Shown: positions 35,131 to 46,100 of the stretch, piece by piece
Numbering within the stretch: the stretch's first letter is position 1
How the letters are laid out: each line of letters opens with the position of its first letter
Assembly (NCBI RefSeq): GCF_014851395.1
Contig: NW_024041262.1
Coordinates: forward strand, 211,001 to 275,000
Source of the DNA: Micropterus salmoides
Lineage: Eukaryota > Chordata > Actinopteri > Centrarchiformes > Centrarchidae
DNA: 64,000 nucleotides
Direction of reading: 5' to 3'
Notes under the pieces: generated by a model
Databases searched by the model: none
Told to the model about the DNA's origin: nothing
The model's input: the letters and a program-made list of their open reading frames with translations, nothing else
Translations under genes and position numbers: made by a program

Positions 35131-35870
35131 TAATAAGTCCTTCCAGTTATTATTGTCGACGTCCCTCGAATTGTTCACAATGATAGGATAGCACTCAGAA
35201 GCCCTTAGTCATAGATAGCAGCCCAAAAAATGAAGTTTGCTACAAGCAGAGTATCAACAGAGTGAAGTTACCTCAACAGTTCAATAAGTTGGTGTTGGGG
35301 AATTAGCTCTTTTAATAATGCATTTTTTTGTAACGTGTTTTAATAAACAGTTTAACATTCCCAAAAGCATCACCACAGTGTACAAAAGGAGCGTATGTTT
35401 TAGAACAGTGGCTTCTTGAGCCCTTAGCCTGATGCGAGGAGTTAGCTCTTTGAGGAATGTTTTACTCAAAAAACGGTTTCCACAAAGCCTTACCCTAGTG
35501 TGCGCTCCTCCTTCTTCTTCTCTGGGTTTTATGGCAGATCGCAACCAACTTGTTCAGGTGCATACCACCACCTACTGTACCGGAGTGGTTTTACGGCTTT
35601 ACACAAGATCTTCCTCTCAGAATCATATTTACTACACTTCATGATGCCATTAAATAAAGATTTGATTTTAATCCAGTATGTCCAAATCTTAATCTTGAAA
35701 AAAAAAAACTCATCTCTTCTACATTTCCCTTTGAAACCCTTCACCTTAAGTGATTTCTGTATGCTGTAATAGTGTCTCCCTTTAGTATCTGTGTCCCACT
35801 TCCTCTGCCATACGTCACTCACTGCCTTTCTTATTAATGATTTGGCCTCTCCTTTTCCAAAGGGAACTTT

Positions 35871-37832
35871 CAAGCAAATTTCAAGGACCGCCTTTTTTCA
35901 CCCACATAATATTGCAAAAATCTAGAACATCTTGTCTAAAACTAGACTTATCAGGCTGCTCGAAAAAGTCCATTAAGACTCTTCAGCTGATCCAGAATGC
36001 TGCAGCACATGTTCTGACAGGAACCAGGAAAAGAAATCTAATTTCTCCTGTTCTAGCAGCTTTTAACTAGTGATGGCAAGTTCGAGTCTTTTGACAGACT
36101 CGTTCATTCAAATCTCGTTCATTAAAATGAACTAATCTTTTTTTGAGTAATTTTGTTCATTTGAACTAGGCTGGTTATATTGATATAATATATATCAATA
36201 TATATATAAAATATATAATAAGATTGATACACTATGTGAATAAACACACTCTTATTAAAATTCAACCAATTTAATGATAATCTGGATTAAGCCACCAAGT
36301 TCTTAAAGAACTCCAGCACAGAGAGAGGAACAAAGAAATATTAACACATTATATAAACGCAGGAGTCTGTCAGTTCTGGACGCAGAATGGGCCACATCAG
36401 ATCCGGATTCTGCAGACAGAGAAACACACATGAGCACATCGCTCTCAAACACTGCAGGTTGTTCACCAGTCACGAGCTGTGAAACAACAGCACGGCTCTG
36501 TTGGTAAATAAAAAGGAAAAGTTACGTCGCGTTCTCTGGCGGACCTGGATCAGCTGTTAGCTGTTTACAGGGCTAACGCTAACGTTGCTACGTGGCTGTG
36601 TTTTAATGTTTTAATGACCGGGTCTGTTTGTTTTGGAGAGGAGACGACCTCGGAGGTAATTCGGCTCCAGGCAGAACCCTGTCAGGGCTCTGAAGTGGAG
36701 CGGACCCAGAACAACTCTCATCAGCTCTTGGCTGTAATGTTAAACACCCGCAGGACTAAAGTTACGGTGCGGCTGTGTTAAAACTAAAACTTAGCACAAC
36801 ATCACTGCGCTGTAATAACGTTATGCTTTATTAAATGTCACATAATTAACAAAATAGCTATATAGTATCAATCCAGTGACTGTTGACCTGACAGCTGACC
36901 TGCCTCTCATTCTCCGGCGCTGGCAGTCACTCAGCCTGCCGAATGAACGAAAGACTGAGGACCCATGTGAGCGGTGAACTAGTAGTTCATTCCTGCTCCA
37001 CAGTAGCTGTCACGTGACAAATGACTCAAACAGACCCACAGTTGAGAGTCCTGAACTAATCAATTCTGTTTCCTGTGCTGACGGAGCCCATGCAGCTGCC
37101 GTGTGACGAGTGAACGTAAGAGTCCAAGATCCTTCACGCATGCGTGAAAATGAACCAATGACTCACTGAGACAACCCGTTCCTCCCAAGTCATACACACG
37201 ATTAGGTCTTATGAACGAAACGTTCTTTGAACGACACAAAACTACTTTTAACTTGTGGTTTCCTAGAGTCTCCAAAAGTAGACTAGGAGCCAGAGCGTTC
37301 AGCTATCAAGCTCCTCTCCTGTGGAACCAGGTTCCAGTTTGGGTTCAGGAGGCAGACACCATCTCCACATTTAAGTGTAGGCTTAAGACTTTCCTCTTTG
37401 ATAAAGCTTATAGTTAGGGCTGGCTCAGGTGAGTCCTGAACCATCCCTTAGTTATGCTGCTATAGGCCTAGACTGCCGGGGGATTTCCCATGATGCTCTG
37501 AGCTCCTCTATCCTCTACTTTATCTCCCTCTGTATGCAACCTCATCCCATTAATGCATGTTTTACTAACTCAACTTCTTCCCTTTCCCGTAGTCTTGTGC
37601 TTTCTCGTCCCTCCCCACTCACCTCCTATCACTTCCTACAGGTTTTCTGGCTCTGGAGCTGTGGTTGCAAGTCATCTGTTGCCCCCATGTTTCTGCTCGA
37701 CACCATCTACTTTAAAGGAAGTTGTTCCTTGCCTTATGTCGCCTAGTGCTTACTCATGGTGGGAATTGTTGGGTTTCTGTAAATAATGTAACAGAATACG
37801 GTCTAGACTATATAAATAAAATTGAATTGAAT
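35871..37832 (+). mobile_element. L2-clade LINE copy, split by a hAT element
   Basis: Left part 35871-36067 reads SGCSKKSIKTLQLIQNAAAH then TGTRKRN. Right part 37253-37832 resumes at PRVSKSRLGARAFSYQAPLL and carries the complete 3'UTR and tail. About 170 bp between the two parts is missing from this copy. Confidence 0.88.
36068..37244. mobile_element. Non-autonomous hAT transposon (1177 bp) with 8-bp target duplication
   Basis: Flanked by CTTTTAAC on both sides (36060-36067 and 37245-37252). Ends are TAGTGATGGCAAGTTCG and, reversed, TAGTTTTGTGTCGTTC, with GTTCATT/GAACGAA subterminal repeats. No transposase. Its middle (about 36520-36780) is unusually rich in CpG. Confidence 0.82.
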
Positions 37833-38209
37833 AGCGCTAGATAACTTAAGATATAACTTTATTAATCCCCCGTAGGAGAAGTTTTGGTTGCAAAGGAATA
37901 TAACCAGATGCAGTATTGTAGAAATACCACACTTGAGAAATACCATTTGCAATATCAGAATCATCTGATAGAGCATCTCCAACTTTAACCTGGAATGTTT
38001 GGTTAGACAGTTAGTCTAAAATCCAGTTGTATAGCCTTCTGCCAATACCCATTTCATGCATTTTAATCGGTATTCATTCTCTCCACAGTGAGTCATAAGC
38101 TTTCTCAACACACATGACCTCTTTCATAGGTAAGTAGATACCTTTTGTCACAATATAACAGGCTATATAGTGAAATAGAGTTTGTAACTCCTTACATATA
38201 GCAGACAAT

Positions 38210-38490
38210 ATACACTGAAGAAAATTATAAACGCAACACATTTGTTTTTGCCCCCTTCATCATGAGCTAAACTCAAAGATCTAAGACTTTCTCTATGTAC
38301 ACAAAAGGCCTATTTCTCTCAAATATTGTTCACAAATCTGTCAAAATCTGTTAGTGAGCACTTCTCCTTTGCCGAGATAATCCATCCACGTCACAGGTGT
38401 GGCATATCAAGATGCTGATCAGACAGCATGGGTATTGCACAGGTGTGCCTTAGGTTGGCCACAATAAAAGGCCTTAGGCTGGCCACTCTA
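38210..38490 (+). mobile_element. Tc1-like transposon terminal fragment
   Basis: TACACTGAAGAAAATTATAA then AACGCAACACATTTGTTTTT and CACAGGTGTGGCATATCAAG, the left terminus of a widespread fish Tc1 family. Transposase and right end are absent. Confidence 0.8.
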
Positions 38491-38494
38491 CAAT

Positions 38495-38615
38495 CCGTTT
38501 CCTCCCGATATGGAGTCTCATCGTTGTTTGAAATTGTTGTTTCTCATTGTTGTCCGCAAACTTCACAACAGAGTTCTCTCCATGTTGGAATGCAGTTGTG
38601 GGTGTACACTTTTCC
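38495..38615 (-). mobile_element. Rex1-like LINE fragment
   Basis: Minus-strand CTPTTAFQHGENSVVKFADN block, then SNNDETPYREE in another frame. The second is the counterpart of SNYDETLYWEE at 14226-14730. Confidence 0.55.
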
Positions 38616-41297
38616 AACCATCAGGCATGACACCTTCTCCATATCTTATTAAACAGGTTTAATATAATTTCCAAGACTTCTTCTGGTAATTGTCTAAACA
38701 TAGCATAACATAGTTGATCTAGTCTTGGAGCTGTATATCCATTTCCCTCTAGTAACATTTTTAACTCGTGTAAAGAAAAGTCCATGTCAAGTGCCAATCC
38801 ATCATTATCAATTTTCTTAGTTACATCACTATTTGTTCTTAAAATATAAATTTTATGTTTTTATATTTGCCAGGTATTCTCCATCTATCAGCACTGGGAT
38901 TTTAACATATTTTCTTTTCCCATTCATCTTTTTAATCATTGTCCAAATGTCACCCAATTTAACTTCTCTGCCAATGGAGGAGCAGAATTGCCTCCATGCA
39001 TTCTGCTTGGGTGACTTAATTATTTTCCGCACTATAGCTCTATTTCTTTGATAATCAATCAGGATCTAGGCTCAAATGCTTTCTTAAAATTCTAAATGCA
39101 TGATTTCTGTCTTTTTATAGCATTTTACATTCATCGTTCCACCATGGAACTATTTTCTTCCTATTCACTGTGGTCTTAAGGATGCAGGTTAATGCAGCAC
39201 TAATAATCATGGAAGTCACTGCTTCTGCGCAGCTATTTACATCACCCTCCATAGATATTCTTTCAGTATTGTCAATACAAAGTTGTCTCAATTTTTCTCA
39301 GCCAGCTTTAGGAAAACACCATCTCTTTATTGCATAACCCTCCTGAACACAATATTGTAAAGTGATCACTACCTGTGTTGGTATCATTATTTACATTCCA
39401 TTCACATAAATTGCTCATATTTCCAGAGACTAAAGTAAGTAATCCTGGTACCTCTTCCATCATTAAGGCAAGAAAGTGATCTCTCCTCGATTAGTTCTTC
39501 AACTACTTCTCTATTTGTGTCCGTATGGTCACTTCCCCAGAGAGTGTTGTGAGCATTAAAGTCTCCACACCATATTTCTCTTCTATCAACACTTTCTGAG
39601 CTCTCCTGAGTTGTTTGCATTGATAATTTCTAGCAGGGATTGTAAAAATTGAACAACACATTCATACTAATTTGGGACAGTTACACTTCTATATGCTAAA
39701 GTATCCTTAATAAATGATACACATCCTCCACCTTGTTTTCCAGTTCTGTCAAATCTAATCGAGCTGTAACCTGGTAGGACAAAATCCAAGTGCGGTCTGA
39801 ACCAAGTTTCTTGCACACATAACATCATGTCCAACTTCCAGATCAGTTACAACCTTCTTGAACTCTTGTCCATTAGCAATTAAACTTCTGGCATTCCAGT
39901 GAAGGATATGAAATACCATAATGAGGCTAATCGCCTTGAGACACTACTTCAGCTGTAACTTCTGTGATCCCCAGTATCTCTAGAGCTGCCTCTACAATTG
40001 TCTTGATTGTATCACATTTTTTCTTTTGCTGTATTGCCACATTCAGTCTTACAGATGAAAGCAACCAAGGTGGGTTTACCCACAATCAGTGTATCTTCAT
40101 TAATCTCCTTTATCCATGGATTTGTTTCTGTTTGCGTCTGACTTGGCGTGGGAGATGAAACCTCAATTACTTGTCTATTCTCAGACTCTTTTGCTCTTTT
40201 TACTACTAGTGTAATACTGGATCTATCCAGATCACTTTCTGTCACTTTTTTTGCTGCATCAGCATAAGATACCTGATTAGGTACTTTATATTTCTGTTCC
40301 TCTCTAGCTTGCCTTTGAACAGGGCATCCTCCAAAAACAGCACTGTCTTCACCGCCAAAATTGCAGCATTTTACTTTTGTATCCTGACCACATTCCATTC
40401 CATATTCATGTTCACCTCCACATCTAGCACATCTTTGTTTTCCTTTACATTATCCTGCCGTGTTTCCCATTCTTTGACACTTGAAACATCGAAGTGGTGC
40501 TGGGATAAACTCTCTTACATAACTCAGATGTCCCATTCTTACTCTCTTTGGCATCACTTTTCAAACTCAAGGACTGACAGGCTATCAGTTTTCACCCCTT
40601 TGCTTTGAGTTTGCAGTCTTATGGCTTTCACCACCTTTCCTCTTTTCACTTTCTGAATTTTCTCCTCCATTGTCATTGCCAAAGGTACATCATAAATAAT
40701 ACTTCTAAGCTTTGCTGCATTCCTAGGGGTATGAACACTGATCCTTTCTCCATTCAGTGTTTCTGCTCTCTTTGAAGCTGGTCAGTAGCAAAGACCAGCT
40801 GCCTCATTTTACTTAAATATTTGGCAAACTTGATTTTAACCCTCTCTTTCTCAATTGCTTTTGTTAGTTTTAATGGGTGAAAATGTCCCTTCTTTTTTCG
40901 ATGTTATCATTTTCCATTCAGTTTGTTTATCCTTCTTTCTCACATTTATCATTGTAGGCTTCACTTTTTTGTCGCCCCCCTCCAAACCATAGGTTTAACT
41001 TCCAGAACTACTGCACCTACCTTTCCTCTTTTTATTTACATCCTGCCATGACAAACTTACTTTTACCCATTCACGGTACAGCTAATTTGACAAATACTAA
41101 CGCTTGCTCTCAACAGCACGCTCAAACACAATTTCGACAATCTCTTTTCTTCTAAAACTGTCTTTTCTGTAGTGGGGGGAGGGACGAGTCCCCTTGCCTG
41201 GCTGCAATTACGAATTTGTAGAAGTGGCGACTCCATCCGTGGAGGTGGTGAATTCACTAACAGTTGCACATGTTGGTTGCAGAGACTGTATATAAAG

Positions 41298-41415
41298 ATT
41301 GGCAGTGAGGTCCTAATGGTTGGCTAAATGCACAATAAAAATTTCAGTGGGAAAGTACGTGTGTGTGATTGGAGGAAGTACTACCCATACAGTCCAGTAG
41401 AGGGCGGAGCCTGTG
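41298..41415 (-). repeat. Right arm of the 118-bp inverted repeat pair (5'UTR end of the I-like LINE)
   Basis: Reverse complement of 32494-32611. On the minus strand it begins CACAGGCTCCGCCCTCTACT, as the left arm begins CACAGGTGGAGCCCTCTACT, suggesting a shared element boundary. Confidence 0.8.
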
Positions 41416-41549
41416 TGAGATTCAACTTGTGTGCAAATGAAGGTCTTATACCTTTATAGTACCTTTCAAAGCTCTCATGGTAGCACCCCACCCCCCTTTC
41501 GTCACTAAAATAACCTGATTAATTCAGAGGCACTATGAAGTAATGACAC

Positions 41550-43136
41550 AAAAAAGTACAAGTAATTTATTTATTTACAGTTAAAGTACACAACTACAGT
41601 GGCAAATATAAATGTCAAAAAGTAAATCTTGCTGATCTGGTTGCTCACATAATCTAATAGGTTTAGAGAAGCTGACCAAAGAGGTCATGGGTCAAAATCA
41701 AAAACTACAGAATACGAAGCAGCAAGAACGAATTACAATAGGCCATTTCATTCTGACAGACTTTGTTATTCATCACAGCAAAGACTTAAATATAACAACC
41801 CCAAAACAGTGCTGCTGGAGAAGCTTGTGAACAGATGATGCTCAACTTCCCTCCCACCAAAGAATCATTTCAATAAAGTTTTATGTAAGAGGATTCATAA
41901 AGAATGCATTTTCTGTGCCATTACAAAATTGCAGTTTGCAACATTGGTGCAGGATCACTGAGTCGCTTATACTGAGCAGTAGCTGTGACAGGAAAGCACG
42001 TCATTCAAAACGTCTTTCACATTTAGTGCAACATGTCTGCCCTCATCACTGCTTTCTGTAATACCTCCATGGCTCTGAAGGGGGCAGACTGATGGGACAC
42101 TTATGGCAGTCCAAACTTCATGTCAAGTCATGTTCAGACCCATCCCTACACGTCTGTGAATACAAAGTGACACATTTACATTTACACACCAATATTACAA
42201 GTAATTCACAGCTTCAAATTAATACAAATAAGAAAATGAGAATGTTTCTGTCCACAGTGAACGGACATCTGGTAAAATGTCTGATGATGACCTTGCACCC
42301 ATACATAAAGTATGCTGCTTTTGTACAAACCACTAGGAAGGTAACAGGGCTCATTGGACAGGACACCAGAGCTTGACAACTAATGTGTGAATACACAACC
42401 TCCTGCACCTAAGACACCAAAGCATATTTTTGGTACCACTCAACCCTCCGCACTTGACTGACGGCTCACCTCTAATCATGCAAAGAAGTAGTTTCTTTTT
42501 ATTTAATTTATTGAAGAGAGCCATCAGTGGTGGTGATTAGTAAAAAGGAAACGTGGCGGTGAGTGCAGGGAATAAAAACTGCAAATTCCAATGAAAAGCA
42601 TCACACCCCAAAAGCTACCCATAGATATATACACACACAATGAAGAGCTGCTGGTTCAGCTTTACATCTTACTGCAAACGAGAGAAAAGCGGTTTTATTG
42701 ATCAGATATGACCAAACAGAAAGTGACAGTGGAGTGGTTTCCGCAGAGGAAAGAGGAGCTAGTGGTGTTTCATCAGTCAGACTGTCCTAGAAAAGACTGC
42801 TGGGTTGCCATGTTTGCCCTCGACAAAGCACTCCTATTCAGAATCTGATGGTGGTTGGGAGACGGGACTGTGCAAATGTCTCCTGAAGAGGTGGACAGAA
42901 AAATGCCCTCACGCCCGACACCCTTTAATGTTTTAGGAGGTCCGACCAACACAAAGAAATGGTAACTGAGAAAACAGGAGAGAGAAGAAGAATCTGAAGG
43001 AGGCAACAGTTCTGAGAGCAGTCAGTCATAAAGGACTTCCAACGGTAGCTGTAGTAGCGGTAATTAATAGTGGTGGTGGTAGTATTAGCATGTCGGATTG
43101 CTTCAGGGCTTGGTCCGCCAGGTTGCATTGTGGGGC
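41550..43136 (-). other. csnk1d: 3'UTR of the long-tail csnk1d transcript
   Basis: About 1.6 kb follows the TGA on the minus strand without recognisable repeats. Two overlapping AATAAA hexamers (41566-41571 and 41570-41575) and an earlier cluster near 42495-42510 are candidate polyadenylation signals. The repeat-free character in a repeat-dense region supports a transcribed UTR. Confidence 0.6.
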
Positions 43137-46100
43137 TCATCGAGGAGCTAGAAGATGGAGACCCGCAGGAGGTACACTGGACGCCATCTAGAGGAAACAA
43201 ATGACAAGAAGCAGGAAGTTCAAACAATCCTCTGTTCTAAATCACTGGAAACATTAAACTTCCCTGTACTTTCACTGCTTCCAAATAAACATGTATGTAT
43301 AACTGTAAATTGTTCATCATCAATCATTTTCAAACCACAAAGTCATCTAAAATGTTATGCACCCAGTAAGCTACATTATCAAATACAGTAACTGCACCAT
43401 TTCGAACCTGGGGAAACAGCTGTAGGTATGGTATATTGGTGCTAGGGCTGAAATGATTCATAGATTAAATCGATTATTAAAATGCATTGATGCAAATTCT
43501 TTGCATTGAGGCTTCGTTTAATCGATATACCTATACAGCACACTGTTTTGCGCGGACATTTATTACTGTCGCACATCGCGCTTACGCTGTGAACACAACG
43601 TGATTATGATGGCGCTGTTTGCAAAGTGGAGGAAGAGAGAGAAAATAGTGAGGGACGAAGAAGAAAGTGTTTAAAGTATGGGATTATTTCAAGCTAAAAG
43701 AAAACAGTAAATGTTACAGTCCGTCCACCGTAAAACGAAACTTATGTCGCCTCGGCAACAGCATGAAAGCATCTGATCAGAAAGCAGCCGGTGTTCTGCC
43801 AGCGGTCCACAGACAAGGTAACAGTAACTTTAGCATTTAACTGAAATCACGGTTGATTGATTGAAGGCTAGCCAAAGTAAGCTGCAGTCCTCAGCTGAAA
43901 ATGTTTACACGTGTGTTTGTTCTCCTTTTTGGGCCGTGAGTTGTAACCTCACAGCCATGAGTTACTGGGTGTCGGGGAGCTGCACCTTTTTCCTCACCTG
44001 CAGCTCTCTCTGTAGCTCAGCCAATCCCTGCGACCCGCGTGTGCTAATCCACCCCAGGGTATATAAAGGAATCCTGAAGTAAAATTCAATACCTTTTTAA
44101 GACTTTTTCAACATATGTTAAGACTGCTGCAACACTTTGAGCTAACCGATTAAATCAGCCACACACCTTTAAAAGGGACATTTGAGTTTTTAAAAGGATT
44201 TAAAATATATTTATAACATATTTATTGCCTATATGTCAACAGGTTGTAACGCTACCTAAAAATTGAGGCATTCACCAACTTTCTCAGTTGCCTATAACAG
44301 CGTGTATGGGCCAACTGTTTTCTATGTGAAGGTCAGATTTCCTGCGAAAAGCAACTTTCGCCGCCGCGCCATACAAAAGTACCCCTTAAATGACGCATCG
44401 ATGAATCGTTGAAATAATCTATAGAAGCTTTCAATACTAAAATCATTGTTAGCTGCAGCCAAGCAAAGGATATTTTGCCTCATAATTACCGCACCGCCCA
44501 TTCATAAACCTTACATCTACATATGTAGGATGCTGCCGGATCGTGTTGCATAGGACACGCCTCTGTGTGATGATGTTTTTCGCTAAATTGCGATAACTGA
44601 AAAACTTATTTTCATTAACTCCTCTGAGGAGCGAAGTCCTACCACCACCAACCTTGGCATCCACTAAAACAAAAGCTTGCATTGCTTATCTAAACACGTC
44701 CTGCATTATTAACGGTGTTGTTTGCCGTGTTACAAACAAGCTGTGGCATCATTCCCCTCCGAGTGTATCTATTCAGTTTTCACGCAATGTCACATTCCAA
44801 GGAAAACGCTCCCTTGTAAGGCAAAAAAGACGTTATTTTCCGCTGCCTTCCAACCAGGAAGCAAGTGATACACTGTTACTATGAGTTTGTTACTTTTTGC
44901 ATTGTTACTGGACTCTGTAGCCTCTCTAAAAAAGAAAATAATAAAACAAAGACGGTTAGCTCCATGGTATAATACTGAAACTCACAAATTAAAGCAAATA
45001 TCGCGGAAACTTGAGAGGAATTGGCGTTCCACCAAAGTGGAAAATTCCTTTAATTTGGCAAGATAGTCTTAAAACTTATAGATAGGCCCTCCGTAATGCC
45101 AGAGCAGCGTACTACTCGTCATTAATAGAGGAAAATAGGAACAACCCCAGGTTTCTTTTAAGCACTGTAGCCAGGCTGACAGAGAGTCACAGCTCTATTG
45201 AGCCAAGTATTCCCATAGCTCTCAGTAGTTACGACTTCATGAGCTTCTTTAATGATAAAATTCTAACTATTAGAAACAAAATTCACCAAGACCTGCCCTC
45301 AACTGGCACCGACTTATCTCTAAACTCAGGAACCTTAGAAACAGCTGTAGAACCAGATATATGTTTAGACTGTTTTGCTACCCTCAATCTTTACCAACTA
45401 ACTTCAATAATTTCTTCATCTAAACCATCAACCTGCCTCTTAGACCCCATCCCGACTAGGCTGAAGACGTTTTACCCCTAGTCAGCACCTCTATACTAGA
45501 TATGATCAATCTATCTTTATCAACAGGCTATGTACCACAGTACTTTAAAGTAGCTGTAATTAAACCTCTTCTGAAAAAGCCCAAACTTTTTTAGCCAACT
45601 ATAGACCTATATCTAACCTTCCATTTCTCTCTAAGATCCTGGAGAAAGCAGTTGCTAAACAGCTGTGTGACTTTCTACAGAGCAATAGTTTATTTGAGGA
45701 TTTTCAGTCAGGATTTAGAGTTCATCATAGCACAGAGACAGCACTGGTGAAAATTACGACCTCCTTATTGCATCAGACAAAAGACTTGTCTCTGTACTGG
45801 TTTTATTAGATCTTAGTGCTGCATTTGATACCATTGACCATCAGATCCTATTGCAGAGACTGGAACATTTCATTGGCATTAAAGGAACCGCTCTAAGCTG
45901 GTTTAAGTCCTATTTATCAGATTGATTTCAGTTTGTACATGTTAAAGATGAGTCCTCCATGCACGCCAAAGTTAGTCATGGAGTTCCACAAGGATCTGTC
46001 CTCGGACCAATCCTGTTCACTTTATATATGGTTCCTTTAGGCAATATTATCAGGAAATATTCCATAAACTTTCATTGTTATGCAGATGATACTCACGTCA

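Larger units (their letters stand above)
35290..41415 (-). mobile_element. I/Nimb-like LINE, broken by nested insertions
   Basis: Minus-strand order 5' to 3': a 5'UTR ending in the 118-bp repeat arm (41298-41415); ORF1 with a zinc-knuckle block CGQDTKVKCCNFGGEDSAVF and a YADAAKKV block (about 39985-41050); ORF2 endonuclease from ILHWNARSLIANGQEFKKVV (about 39640-39930) and WCGDFNAHNTLWGSDHTDTN (39402-39620); linker WWNDECKML (about 39140); start of RT PEEVLEIILNLFNKIW (about 38680); an RT piece HEMGIGRRLYNWIL (about 38020-38100); and the C-terminal WQRKWDTDTKGRHYYSIQK block at 35700-35830. Insertions: Tc1 end 38210-38490, Rex1 38495-38615, and L2 with hAT 35871-37832. Many stops; inactive. 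Confidence 0.75.

Noticed and set aside
40309..40608. Plus-strand frame at 40.3 kb
   Set aside because: Shadow of the minus-strand ORF1 (zinc-knuckle protein) of the I-like LINE.
42925..43227. 100-codon minus-strand frame reading through the last csnk1d exon
   Set aside because: Out of phase with the splice at 43187; the correct phase gives 16 codons and a stop at 43137-43139.
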